The notes under the pieces: generated by a model
Told to the model about the DNA's origin: nothing
What the model saw: only the letters and a program-made list of their open reading frames with translations
The model's database searches: none
Program-made: the position numbers and the translations under genes
Part shown: piece after piece, positions 1-7,550 of the stretch
How the letters are laid out: each line of letters opens with the position of its first letter
Numbering within the stretch: position 1 is the first letter of the stretch
Source of the DNA: an uncultured Chitinophagaceae bacterium
Lineage (GTDB): Bacteria; Bacteroidota; Bacteroidia; Chitinophagales; Chitinophagaceae
Assembly (NCBI GenBank): GCA_903884185.1
Contig: CAISDV010000047.1
Coordinates: 1-32,033, forward strand
DNA: 32,033 nucleotides
Direction: 5' to 3'

Positions 1-22
1 CGGGATACGGGATGCGGGATTA
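1..22. repeat. Degenerate heptamer array 1 (cut by window edge)
   Basis: Three heptamers, GGGATAC, GGGATGC and GGGATTA, run in phase from base 2 and are preceded by a C that fits the end of another unit. They match the unit of the longer arrays near 4.6 and 6.6 kb. The array continues beyond the window, so its length is unknown. It lies downstream of the glycoside hydrolase stop codon. Bases 23-161 hold no gene that I can see. Confidence 0.7.
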
Positions 23-161
23 AACTGCCATATCAGATGAAGCCATTGTTGGTTCCGGCAGTTATCAACCCCGTGTTTTAAAAATTGATATCAAATCGAG
101 CCTAGCTTCATGTAAGAAATAAAAAAGTCAAAACGGTAACACGATAAAGAGGGTATATAAC

Positions 162-1844
162 TTACTTCTCAACAACGGTAAGTGTTTGCTTCAACCACAA
201 TTCTCTTGAAGAAGATCCGATCATAATACGAAAATCACCCGGCTCTATCACGGTTTGCAATTTTTCGTTCAGCATTTGCAACATGGAAGGAGTGATATTG
301 AATGATACTGTTTTAGTTTCACCGGCATTCAAATGAATGCGTTGAAATCCCTTGAGCTCCAGTACCGGCCTCGCAACGGAAGACAATATATCCCTGATAT
401 ATAACTGCACCACTTCATCTCCTTCCCTGTTCCCGGTATTGGTAATGGAGCAATACACTTTCACAGTTTCATTTGAATGAATTTGTTGTTTATCAAGACG
501 AATAGCGCTGTATGCAAATTTTGTATAACTCAGCCCATATCCAAAAGGGAAAAGAGGCAAACCGCTTAAGTTGTTATAATCATCTCCCCGCCCGGTTGGT
601 TTGTGATTATAAACAAGCGGCAATTGAGCTTCTGATAATGGAAAAGTAACAGGCAATCTACCAGCGGGATTATAATCGCCAAACAATACATCGGCCACTG
701 CTCTCCCGCCCTCTTCGCCAGGATACCATACATCTATCAATCCGTTGATATTATATAGCCAGTTCTGTATCGTTACCGCGCTTCCGCCAACCAATACTAC
801 TACAACAGGCTTGCCTGTAGCTGAGATTTGTTTTATCAATTCTTCCTGGTGACCGGGCAATGAGAGCATGGCTCTGTCACGAAACTCGCCTTCTTCAATT
901 CCGGCTACGATAATTGCTACATCAGCATTTTTTGCAGTGGCAACAGCGTCTTTTATTTTTTTATCCCAATCATTCACCACACCCATGTTCCATATTAAAC
1001 GAATATGTGCATTGCCCATCGGTTCATAAAATTCAACACGGATATCATATTGTTTGTCTTTCTCAAAAACAAAATTGGCTAACTGTGTGCTATACGTTTG
1101 TTTGCGCCAGTTGTTGATCAATAGTTGATCATTGATGAACAGGCGATATCCATCATTTCCATCCAACCCAATTCTAAACATACCTGATTCGGGCGCCTTT
1201 AGTTTACCTGTCCACCTAACAGAATACTGATCGGCACTTAATAAAGTGTCGGGTGAATATAATGTCCAGTGAAAATCTATCAACTTATCAATTCTTGTCA
1301 TGACAGGATCTGTTCCGGGGGTTAGCGTGGTAAAATATTCACCCTTCAGTCCACTCACTGCTTCTCCGTTAACAGATGTGCTCAAACAATTTCCCGGAAT
1401 GGTTTTCCATTCATTCATCTTTCTGCCGCAACCTTCGGCATAATTTACGATGACATCTTTGCCCAGTTTTTCGCGGATCCCTTCCAGTATATTGATCTTG
1501 CCATTGCCCGGGCCACTGTATCCACCCAATCTTGCTTCCATTGCATCTATTCCGATCACTGCAAGGGAATGTATTTTTTTATCGATAGGTAAAATATTTT
1601 TTTCATTCTTCAGTAGAACGATCGATTCCAATGCGGCTGTTTTGGCAAGTGATTTATACTTTGCATTATTTACCCATTGCTCTGCTGTTTGCTCTGAAAT
1701 GTATGGCTGATCAAATAATCCTAATTCAAATTTGGCCCTCAAGACCCTTGTTACCGCATCATCTATTCTTTCCTGATCAATTCCTCTATTTAAAAAAGGT
1801 GCAATGAATAATTTATTATGTGCATATGCCGTTTGAAAGATCAC
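162..1844 (-). CDS. GH3 beta-glucosidase, C-terminal part (PA14 and Fn3-like), split by frameshift
   Basis: This is the downstream portion of a family 3 glycoside hydrolase. It holds the end of the catalytic barrel, a PA14 insert (about residues 165-285, with GLKGEYF, WTGKLKAPESG and FRIGLDGNDGYRLFI), the alpha/beta sandwich (VVVVLVGGSAV, WYPGEEGG, GRLPVTFP, FPFGYGLSYT) and a C-terminal Fn3-like domain (TGNREGDEVVQLYI, ELKGFQRI). The nominal start is a GTG in the middle of the expected domain (DVIFQTAYA), so it is not a natural start. Reading back one frame gives A-I-S-N-G-L-D-V, which joins directly to the upstream half at 1865-1871. Expected substrates are beta-glucosides or xylosides of plant polysaccharides. 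The whole enzyme would be close to 890 residues, a normal length for PA14-containing GH3 enzymes. Confidence 0.87.
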   Translation of the reverse strand: MIFQTAYAHNKLFIAPFLNRGIDQERIDDAVTRVLRAKFELGLFDQPYISEQTAEQWVNNAKYKSLAKTAALESIVLLKNEKNILPIDKKIHSLAVIGIDAMEARLGGYSGPGNGKINILEGIREKLGKDVIVNYAEGCGRKMNEWKTIPGNCLSTSVNGEAVSGLKGEYFTTLTPGTDPVMTRIDKLIDFHWTLYSPDTLLSADQYSVRWTGKLKAPESGMFRIGLDGNDGYRLFINDQLLINNWRKQTYSTQLANFVFEKDKQYDIRVEFYEPMGNAHIRLIWNMGVVNDWDKKIKDAVATAKNADVAIIVAGIEEGEFRDRAMLSLPGHQEELIKQISATGKPVVVVLVGGSAVTIQNWLYNINGLIDVWYPGEEGGRAVADVLFGDYNPAGRLPVTFPLSEAQLPLVYNHKPTGRGDDYNNLSGLPLFPFGYGLSYTKFAYSAIRLDKQQIHSNETVKVYCSITNTGNREGDEVVQLYIRDILSSVARPVLELKGFQRIHLNAGETKTVSFNITPSMLQMLNEKLQTVIEPGDFRIMIGSSSRELWLKQTLTVVEK

Positions 1845-1846
1845 GT

Positions 1847-2848
1847 CTAATCCGTTGCTAATGGCTTTTTTCCTGCATCAGCATAATCTTTCGCTGTAAA
1901 GTGTAATACATTGGCGCCACCTACTGCACTTGCATCAGAGATCACGAATCCTTTAAAATGCCAGTCGCCCTTTAATTTTTTATTAAGCAACCAATCATTC
2001 GCAGTACTCGGGCTTCCATCCAGCGAATTATACGCTGTCATAATAGAACGCGAGCCACCTCTTTCAATAGCTGCTTTGAACGGAGGAAGAAATATTTCGT
2101 CAAGCAATCTTTCATTATAATGAATAGGGTAACTGTCGCGGCCACCATCACCTACATTGGCGATAAAATGTTTGGGTGTGGTAATGATACCTGATCTTTC
2201 AAAAGGCGAAACATAAGCAACGGCCATTTCGGAAGCAAGAAAAGGGTCTTCGCCATACGTTTCTTCCGTTCTACCCCAGCGAACATCGCTGGCAATATTG
2301 ATCACCGGCGTTAGTACCTGCCTGATGCCCCGGACTTTTGTTTCTGTTGCAATGGCCAATGCCACTTTCCGCATCAGCACTGTATCCCAGCTTGCTGCCA
2401 AACCAATGGCCTGAGGGAATGAAGTGGCGCCACTGCGAACCAATCCGTGCAGCGACTCATCAAAAGCAATGATCGGGATCCCCAACCTCGACCGCTCAAT
2501 AAAATATTTTTGAATGGTGTTGATCTTTTTAGCCAAACTCAATGCATTTTCTGAAGCACCATATTTTAATAGCTGGGCAGAAGCATCTGTGCCCTGGGGT
2601 GCTGCACTTACCTGGAAACCGAAAATGCCGTTTGCATATTTTGTTTCTTCTGCACCAGGTTCGCCCGGGATCATGAACAGTTGCCAGAATTTTTCTTCGG
2701 GGGTCATCCTTTTCAACAGATCTTTCACCCGTTCCTGTATTGGTAAATGAGCATTTTTATATGGCGCTACTGTTTGGGCACGTACAGTTGATACCACAAT
2801 AAGCAACAGGCAAAGGATCAAATAGTATTTATTTCGGTTGATGGCCAT
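1847..2848 (-). CDS. GH3 beta-glucosidase, N-terminal part (signal peptide and catalytic barrel)
   Basis: This is a secreted glycoside hydrolase family 3 N-terminal domain. A signal peptide (about residues 1-25, ending VRAQ) is followed by the (beta/alpha)8 barrel with GIPIIAFDESLHG, ATSFPQAIGLAASWD, RWGRTEETYGEDPFL, TTPKHFIANV and GFVISDASAVGG. The Asp of the last motif (about residue 305) is the expected nucleophile. The frame ends early, right after DAGKKPLATD, because one base is missing relative to the frame that continues downstream. The rest of the enzyme lies in the next frame (162-1844). The start is the ATG at the signal peptide, 53 bases from the divergent sialidase-like gene, so the two may share a promoter region. 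The gene is either a recent pseudogene, a sequencing error in an A6 run, or uses programmed frameshifting. Confidence 0.87.
   Translation of the reverse strand: MAINRNKYYLILCLLLIVVSTVRAQTVAPYKNAHLPIQERVKDLLKRMTPEEKFWQLFMIPGEPGAEETKYANGIFGFQVSAAPQGTDASAQLLKYGASENALSLAKKINTIQKYFIERSRLGIPIIAFDESLHGLVRSGATSFPQAIGLAASWDTVLMRKVALAIATETKVRGIRQVLTPVINIASDVRWGRTEETYGEDPFLASEMAVAYVSPFERSGIITTPKHFIANVGDGGRDSYPIHYNERLLDEIFLPPFKAAIERGGSRSIMTAYNSLDGSPSTANDWLLNKKLKGDWHFKGFVISDASAVGGANVLHFTAKDYADAGKKPLATD
1865..1871 (-). other. Frameshift point in GH3 gene, slippery heptamer A AAA AAG
   Basis: On the minus strand the two GH3 frames meet at G-GA AAA AAG. The zero frame reads GGA AAA AAG CCA and stops 18 bases after the heptamer. 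A -1 slip gives GGA AAA AAA/G GCC ATT AGC AAC GGA TTA GAC GTG, which restores the expected GH3 sequence. The heptamer A AAA AAG in this register is the canonical bacterial -1 slippery sequence known from dnaX and several insertion sequences. The same result would come from loss of one A in an A7 run. Confidence 0.75.
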
Positions 2849-2901
2849 TCGTGATGGGAAAGATAATGATCATTCTTTATCTTCAACAAAAGAACAGGAT
2901 C

Positions 2902-4062
2902 ATGCGAAACCTGCAAAAACTTTTCTTCCTTTTTTCTGCTGGCATGATCGTATTAGCTGCTGTCATGCCGTGTAATGCGCAGGAGAAAAGTATCCGCAAT
3001 CATTATATAACAGATGCAGGAATTACGCATCTCAAGGTAACACGCAGCATGATCTATGTTCCGAATAATGAGTGGATGTATTCGCATCATCCTTCCATCA
3101 CCCACTTTAAAAACAAGTTCATTGCTATCTGGTCCAATGGAATGAAGGATGAAGACGCTCCAGGGCAAAGAGTGGTATTTTCTTCTTCAACTGATTTTGT
3201 GCATTGGTCGGCTCCTCTAGCATTGGCCCATCCTTCTGTTTATCATAATGATACATTAAATGTTTTAACTGCCGCCGGCTTTCACCAGTTTCATGATACG
3301 CTGGTTGCTTATTATGGCGAATATTCTCCCAAAAAAACCAACACACATCTCTGGGCAAAGATCACAACTGATGGATCGCATTGGAGTGATGCCATGGATA
3401 TGCATGTTCCCGTAAATCCCAATCATGGCCCACAAGCCATCAGTAACGGGCGTTTGATCATCAGTGGTAATTTTACGTTTCCTTATACGGATGATTACCG
3501 GGGGTTAAGCGGATGGAAGATGAGCAGTTTTTATGATGCCTCGTTATTTAAAGAAGATAACCCCGCCACTTTTTATTCACCTGCGGAAAAAAATAATTTA
3601 CCACCACTCTGCGAAGGATCATTTTATGAAACCAACGATGGCATGTTGCATGCTTTATTAAGGGTTACGGGCAAGGGTTGGAAAGGAAAACTTTGGTTAA
3701 CAGAAAGCAATGACAAAGGAATTCATTGGTCGGTACCCATTGAGACTGCCTTTACCGATAACGACAGTAAGTTTCATTTTGGCAGATTACCTGATAAGCG
3801 CTTTTACTATACTGGCATTCCCGATACCGCACATCATTATGCACGAACACCTTTGGTGCTGGCTATTTCAAGGGATGGGCTTTCTTTTGACCAGCAATAT
3901 ATTATTGCAGATGAGCCTTACCAGTTAAAAAAAGAAGGTTTATGGAAAGGAGGGCAATATGGCTACCCGCATACCTTCATTTACAAAGATTTTTTTTATG
4001 TGATCATTTCAAGGCAAAAAGAAGCAGTGGAAGTGATCAGGTTTTCATTAAAGCAATTATAA
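2902..4062 (+). CDS. Secreted sialidase-fold (BNR/Asp-box) protein
   Basis: This is a putative exported glycosidase of the sialidase superfamily. It is 386 residues from the ATG at 2902, chosen because it starts a good signal peptide (MRNLQKLFFLFSAGM to CNAQ); an upstream ATG at 2851 would add 17 residues in front of that signal. Asp-box-like repeats typical of six-bladed propellers are visible: SSSTDFVHWSAP, TTDGSHWSDAM, SNDKGIHWSVP and SRDGLSFDQQY. I could not assign the catalytic Arg triad or Tyr/Glu pair, so the substrate (sialic acid or another exo-linked sugar) is open. The gene is divergent from the GH3 enzyme, which suggests joint use in glycan degradation. No susC/susD pair is adjacent, so this is not a standard PUL. 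Confidence 0.72.
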   Translation: MRNLQKLFFLFSAGMIVLAAVMPCNAQEKSIRNHYITDAGITHLKVTRSMIYVPNNEWMYSHHPSITHFKNKFIAIWSNGMKDEDAPGQRVVFSSSTDFVHWSAPLALAHPSVYHNDTLNVLTAAGFHQFHDTLVAYYGEYSPKKTNTHLWAKITTDGSHWSDAMDMHVPVNPNHGPQAISNGRLIISGNFTFPYTDDYRGLSGWKMSSFYDASLFKEDNPATFYSPAEKNNLPPLCEGSFYETNDGMLHALLRVTGKGWKGKLWLTESNDKGIHWSVPIETAFTDNDSKFHFGRLPDKRFYYTGIPDTAHHYARTPLVLAISRDGLSFDQQYIIADEPYQLKKEGLWKGGQYGYPHTFIYKDFFYVIISRQKEAVEVIRFSLKQL

Positions 4063-4178
4063 AATTTAGTCCAGATCTGCAAAATCAAATCGCATTGACC
4101 ACTTCATTTCAACAAAATAGCAGGTGCTTATTAGCAGCATGTGATTGCGATTTGCACAGCTTCAAATAAATGCATAGC

Positions 4179-4206
4179 TTTAATGATTGCCTAATGAATC
4201 ATTAAA
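4179..4206. promoter_or_regulatory. Perfect 9-bp inverted repeat just upstream of DoxX gene
   Basis: TTTAATGAT (4179-4187) and ATCATTAAA (4198-4206) are perfect reverse complements separated by ten bases. The repeat ends ten bases before the DoxX ATG. A 28-bp dyad in this position suggests an operator for a dimeric repressor or an RNA hairpin near the start codon. No regulator gene lies next to it, and no U-run follows, so a terminator is unlikely. Confidence 0.45.
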
Positions 4207-4216
4207 ATTTATCAAC

Positions 4217-4603
4217 ATGAAAAATTCAGCAAAAAATATAATACTGTTTGTGGTTTCTCTCCTGTTCGGGCTTATGTTCATTAATGCGGGACTTAATAAA
4301 TTCTTTAACTATATGCCGGCCCCTAAAGACATGCCGGAAAATGTAATGGCAATGTTTGGAGCCATGATGCAGATCAAGTGGTTGATGCCTCTTATTGGAG
4401 TTGCCGAAATTGCCGGAGGCATTTTAATTATTATTCCAAGGTACAGGGCACTCGGGGCTATCATTATTTTCCCTGTAATGACAGGCATACTTCTAACCAG
4501 TTTATCTTTATCGTCAGGGTTTGTTTTATCTCTTGTTCTATCAGTAATACTTATCTGGATAATTATTGAGAACCGGGAAAAGTATCTTCCAATGATTAAA
4601 TAA
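4217..4603 (+). CDS. DoxX-family membrane protein
   Basis: A 128-residue inner-membrane protein with four predicted helices: LFVVSLLFGLMFINAGLNKF, the segment around WLMPLIGVAEIAGGILIII, AIIIFPVMTGILLTSL and VLSLVLSVILIWIII. The helix 1 pattern G-L-N-K-F and the helix 2 pattern GVAEIAGG are characteristic of the DoxX/DoxD-like family. Members are associated with redox and thiol stress, but their biochemical role is mostly unknown. The ATG at 4217 begins MKNSAKN and is preferred to an upstream in-frame start at 4187 that would fall inside the dyad described at 4179. The gene stands alone and is followed by a heptamer array. Confidence 0.82.
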   Translation: MKNSAKNIILFVVSLLFGLMFINAGLNKFFNYMPAPKDMPENVMAMFGAMMQIKWLMPLIGVAEIAGGILIIIPRYRALGAIIIFPVMTGILLTSLSLSSGFVLSLVLSVILIWIIIENREKYLPMIK

Positions 4604-4622
4604 TAGCACTACAGCGAAACCT

Positions 4623-4738
4623 GAGATGGGGGATGGGGGATGCGGGATTCGGGATGTGAGATGTGAGATGCGAGATGCGGGATACGGGATGTGAGATGCG
4701 GAATTAAATACATCGTAAATCCGACATCTAACATCGTA
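4623..4738. repeat. Degenerate heptamer array 2, with opposite-strand heptamers behind it
   Basis: Eleven contiguous 7-base units (4623-4699) follow G-R-G-A-T-N-N: for example GAGATGG, GGGATGG, GGGATGC, GGGATTC, GGGATGT, GAGATGT, GAGATGC, GGGATAC. A degenerate GGAATTA ends the array, much as GGGATTA ends array 1. Further on, 4711-4738 hold four 7-base units on the other strand (CATCGTA, AATCCGA, CATCTAA, CATCGTA), which read as GATG-type units in reverse. The array fills the space between two convergent genes (stops at 4603 and 4747). Confidence 0.85.
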
Positions 4739-4746
4739 CATTTTTA

Positions 4747-5196
4747 TTATATCTCTTTCATCATACATACACTATTCTCCACATTTTCATATTGCCCATA
4801 ATTTTTAGTCATAGTGTATCCCGCTTTTTGATAGAGTGCAATAGCCTCGGGTTGTTTTTTGCCGGTTTCTAAAACGCTAATTGAATAATTTAATTCTGTC
4901 GCCCAAAGCTCCAGTTCTTTTAAAATTTTAAAGCCGATGCCTTGCCCGCGGTATTGGGGTTGTACGAACATTCTTTTTATTTCAACTTTTTGCGGGTCAT
5001 ATTCTTTAAATGCACCGCAACCAATGGGTGTGTCATCAATGTAACAAACAATTACGTTGCGGATATTTTGGATCTTATTGAATTGAGAGTAGAACGTATG
5101 TTCTTCTCCATCACGTTTTTGCAGGTCTGCATCCAGCAAAGCAACAAGGCTTTGAAAGTCTGTATTATCGGAATTGGTTCGGGTGAAGATTGTCAT
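4747..5196 (-). CDS. GNAT-family N-acetyltransferase
   Basis: A cytosolic acetyl-CoA-dependent N-acetyltransferase of 149 residues, a normal GNAT length. The acetyl-CoA binding motif A is clear: VEIKRMFVQPQYRGQGIGFKIL, carrying the Q/R-x-x-G-x-G signature (QYRGQGIG) at about residues 81-88. It is preceded by the beta-4 strand (GCGAFKEYD) and followed by the motif B-like ALYQKAGYTMTKNYG. The substrate cannot be read from sequence. It lies 40 bases downstream of the MFS transporter on the same strand, so they may be co-transcribed, possibly as a detoxification pair. Confidence 0.85.
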   Translation of the reverse strand: MTIFTRTNSDNTDFQSLVALLDADLQKRDGEEHTFYSQFNKIQNIRNVIVCYIDDTPIGCGAFKEYDPQKVEIKRMFVQPQYRGQGIGFKILKELELWATELNYSISVLETGKKQPEAIALYQKAGYTMTKNYGQYENVENSVCMMKEI

Positions 5197-5236
5197 TTGT
5201 CGTATGGCAATAACTGTTTAGTTTGCCTTGAATGGT

Positions 5237-6514
5237 TTATACTTGTTTATCCTGGATGTTCTCATTTGCAGCTGCTGCTATTTTCTTTTTCACCATCCTG
5301 TTTACCCGGCCTAATAAAACAATACAGATCATAGATACCACTACTATCACGTATCCGAGATAGTCATAATGTTCCAGCGGACTGGTCTTTGTTTTTTGTA
5401 TAACAATTGCGCCCGCAAAGGCTGCTGCAATCCCCCCTGCGATCTGTTGCACCGAAGAATTGATACTCATAAAAGCGCCCCGGTCTGCCATATTGGGAAC
5501 AGAGCTCATTAACGCACCTGAAGGGATCATCCTGCTCATGATCCCCATCATCATAAGTATGTTCATGATCATAACGATCCATAAAGGTGTAACACCGAGA
5601 TGGGTATATACCAATACCATGATCATCATCCATACAGATGCAGCCACAAATATTTTAAACTTATCAATTTTGTCACTCATCTTTCCGATCAAAGGCATAA
5701 TTACGAGCGAGCTAAGTCCCGATATCATAAACAACAATGGTAACTGGTACGTAGTGATATGAAGATTATTAATGGCAAAAGCACTTCCAAAAGGCATCAT
5801 CATAAACCCACCTATTGACAAAAGACAAGTGGCAGTAAAGCCAATCCTGTAGTTTGCGTTAGAGACGGTATGCCATAGATGACGGAAGGCGCTTCTGTCT
5901 TTCTGAACCGCAAGGTGTGCTGTAACTGGCTGCATTTTCCAAATGATCAACAGGGCAACGATCAAAGAAATGCATCCTACCATTAGAAATGGTGATTGCC
6001 AGCCCCACATATTTGCCAGTGCAATGCCAATGGGCACGCCCAATACCTGGCTTGCACCAAAACCCATTTGAATAAAACCCATCACGCGCCCACGATGATG
6101 CAATGGGAATATATCCGTCATGATCGCCATGGAAATAGATCCTATTACGCCCCCGAAAAGACCTGTAATGATTCGCGCTGTGATCATTAAGGCGTAAGTA
6201 TTGGCCATCCCGCAGAAAAAAGTACCGGCAATAAACCCGGTATAGAAAAATAGCAACAATTTTTTTCTGTCGAACCTGTCGGCAAACCCGGCTGTCATTA
6301 AACCCGACAAACCTGCGCTGAATGCGTAAGCAGATACAGCAAAACCGAATTGACGCGTCGTTAGCTGCATCGATTTCATCATCATATCACCCAGTGGGGA
6401 CATCACCATAAAATCAAGAATAACAGAAAACATGGTGAATGCCAGGATAAATATCAAGAATTTCTCGTAGCCTGTAAACGGCTGTTTTTCGGTATGCTCC
6501 GGTTTCTGAGTCAT
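5237..6514 (-). CDS. MFS transporter (DHA1-like efflux)
   Basis: A 425-residue major facilitator with about 12 membrane helices. The loop 2-3 motif is GFADRFDRKKLL, and helix 5 has the antiporter-type GFGASQVLGVPIG (motif C-like), which favours proton-driven export. A second GKMSDKIDKFK occurs between helices 8 and 9, as expected for a duplicated six-helix half. It likely exports a drug or metabolite, but the substrate is unknown. The N-terminus is a short polar tail (MTQKPEHTEKQ). The 187 bases upstream are mostly heptamer array 3, so the promoter must sit within or just after the array unless the gene is read through from the carbonic anhydrase gene. Confidence 0.87.
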   Translation of the reverse strand: MTQKPEHTEKQPFTGYEKFLIFILAFTMFSVILDFMVMSPLGDMMMKSMQLTTRQFGFAVSAYAFSAGLSGLMTAGFADRFDRKKLLLFFYTGFIAGTFFCGMANTYALMITARIITGLFGGVIGSISMAIMTDIFPLHHRGRVMGFIQMGFGASQVLGVPIGIALANMWGWQSPFLMVGCISLIVALLIIWKMQPVTAHLAVQKDRSAFRHLWHTVSNANYRIGFTATCLLSIGGFMMMPFGSAFAINNLHITTYQLPLLFMISGLSSLVIMPLIGKMSDKIDKFKIFVAASVWMMIMVLVYTHLGVTPLWIVMIMNILMMMGIMSRMIPSGALMSSVPNMADRGAFMSINSSVQQIAGGIAAAFAGAIVIQKTKTSPLEHYDYLGYVIVVVSMICIVLLGRVNRMVKKKIAAAANENIQDKQV

Positions 6515-6583
6515 AAGGGCAGTTGTTCATCAAAAATACGTATGGATGATTATATCATGCATATTAATTGGCTTGATAGATGG

Positions 6584-6702
6584 GGGATACGGGATACGGG
6601 ATGCGAGATGGGGGATACGGGATACGGGATGCGGGATGCGAGATATGGGATGGGGGATATGAGATGCGGGATGCGAGATACGAGATGGGAGATGTGAGAT
6701 AC
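6584..6702. repeat. Degenerate heptamer array 3: 17 uninterrupted units
   Basis: Exactly 17 contiguous 7-base units (119 bases) fit G-R-G-A-T-R-N without any insertion or deletion: GGGATAC, GGGATAC, GGGATGC, GAGATGG, GGGATAC, GGGATAC, GGGATGC, GGGATGC, GAGATAT, GGGATGG, GGGATAT, GAGATGC, GGGATGC, GAGATAC, GAGATGG, GAGATGT, GAGATAC. Variation is confined to unit positions 2, 6 and 7. The final C of the last unit is also a base of the carbonic anhydrase stop codon. Short open frames here (RISHP/RIPHP peptides on the minus strand) are products of the repeat and not genes. Confidence 0.9.
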
Positions 6703-7325
6703 TATTCGTAAAAAGTAACCTTACCAGTATCCAGGTCATACAATCCACCAACGATCTTGATCTGTTTGGTTTGTTCCATTTCTGATAATAGCTGGCTCTG
6801 AATTTTGATCTGCTGGACAGTGTTGAAGATATTATTGGTGGTGACATTGTCAACAAATTCTTTATTAGTACTGTCCCTGTTGGATGCGGTCTTTGTTTCC
6901 TTTGCTATGGCGGGTTTTATTTTGCTGAGTAGTGCTGTGATATTTCCCATCTCAATATTATCACAGGCGCCCTGTATGGCTCCGCATTTTGTATGGCCTA
7001 ACACTACCACGAGTTTTGAGCCGGCTATCTTGCAGGCATATTCCATGCTGCCGAGAATATCTTCATTCAAAATATTACCTGCAATACGGATACTAAATAT
7101 ATCTCCCAGGCCCTGGTCGAAGATGAGTTCTGCTGATGTTCTTGAATCTATACAACTTAATACACAGGCAAAAGGAAATTGCCCCGCCGATGTTTCATTC
7201 ACCTGCTGCAGGAGGTTGCGGTGTGTGTTTATATTGTTGACAAACCGCTCGTTGCCTTGCTTTAATATATTAAGCGCCGTTTCCGGGTTTAACTTGTCGC
7301 GCGATTCCTTGGTAGCTGTTTTCAT
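6702..7325 (-). CDS. Beta-class carbonic anhydrase
   Basis: Reversible hydration of CO2 to bicarbonate in the cytosol, supplying carboxylases and pH balance. The 207-residue protein carries the beta-class zinc site: C58 and D60 with R62 in [13 protein letters not shown], and H111 and C114 in [16 protein letters not shown]. The D-x-R dyad and both zinc Cys are intact. The N-terminal [19 protein letters not shown] is the usual helix of this family. The ATG start follows a hairpin-forming leader (7350-7378). The stop codon abuts heptamer array 3. Good identity, ordinary length. Confidence 0.93.
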   Translation of the reverse strand: MKTATKESRDKLNPETALNILKQGNERFVNNINTHRNLLQQVNETSAGQFPFACVLSCIDSRTSAELIFDQGLGDIFSIRIAGNILNEDILGSMEYACKIAGSKLVVVLGHTKCGAIQGACDNIEMGNITALLSKIKPAIAKETKTASNRDSTNKEFVDNVTTNNIFNTVQQIKIQSQLLSEMEQTKQIKIVGGLYDLDTGKVTFYE

Positions 7326-7349
7326 CGAATGAGTTCAGTGGATTTTGTA

Positions 7350-7378
7350 CTGCCGGGATAACTACTATCCACCGGCAG
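7350..7378. promoter_or_regulatory. Hairpin in carbonic anhydrase leader
   Basis: CTGCCGG (7350-7356) pairs with CCGGCAG (7372-7378), and inside it GATA (7357-7360) pairs with TATC (7366-7369) around a five-base loop, with two unpaired bases. The stem lies 25-53 bases before the carbonic anhydrase start codon. No U-run follows on either strand, so it is probably not a terminator. A third CCGGCAG occurs at 7475-7481. Confidence 0.4.
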
Positions 7379-7550
7379 ATAAATATATGTGCAAGTAAGC
7401 AAATAGGGCCCAATCCTGCTAAAAGTTTTGTTGCGATTGACGGAAGAATTACCTGCGGGTATATATTTATTTAGCCGGCAGTCCCAAAAAACAAAAGGGA
7501 ATCAAGGGTGAGTGAAAATAAATCTCCTACCAGGCGGAAGGATACTTTTC

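Noticed and set aside
85-94. Palindrome TTGATATCAA near the window start
   Set aside because: It lacks the four-base spacer of the FNR-type sites and lies downstream of the GH3 stop codon with no gene start nearby in the window.
2851-2901. Upstream start for the sialidase-fold gene
   Set aside because: It would place 17 residues in front of a well-formed signal peptide; the ATG at 2902 is better.
4623-4699. Short tandem repeats as a possible CRISPR array
   Set aside because: Units are seven bases and contiguous with no spacers, and no cas genes are nearby.
6530-6856. Open frame on the minus strand with repeated S-R-I-P-H-P peptides through heptamer array 3
   Set aside because: The peptide pattern is the direct translation of the seven-base repeat, and the frame overlaps the carbonic anhydrase gene in another frame.
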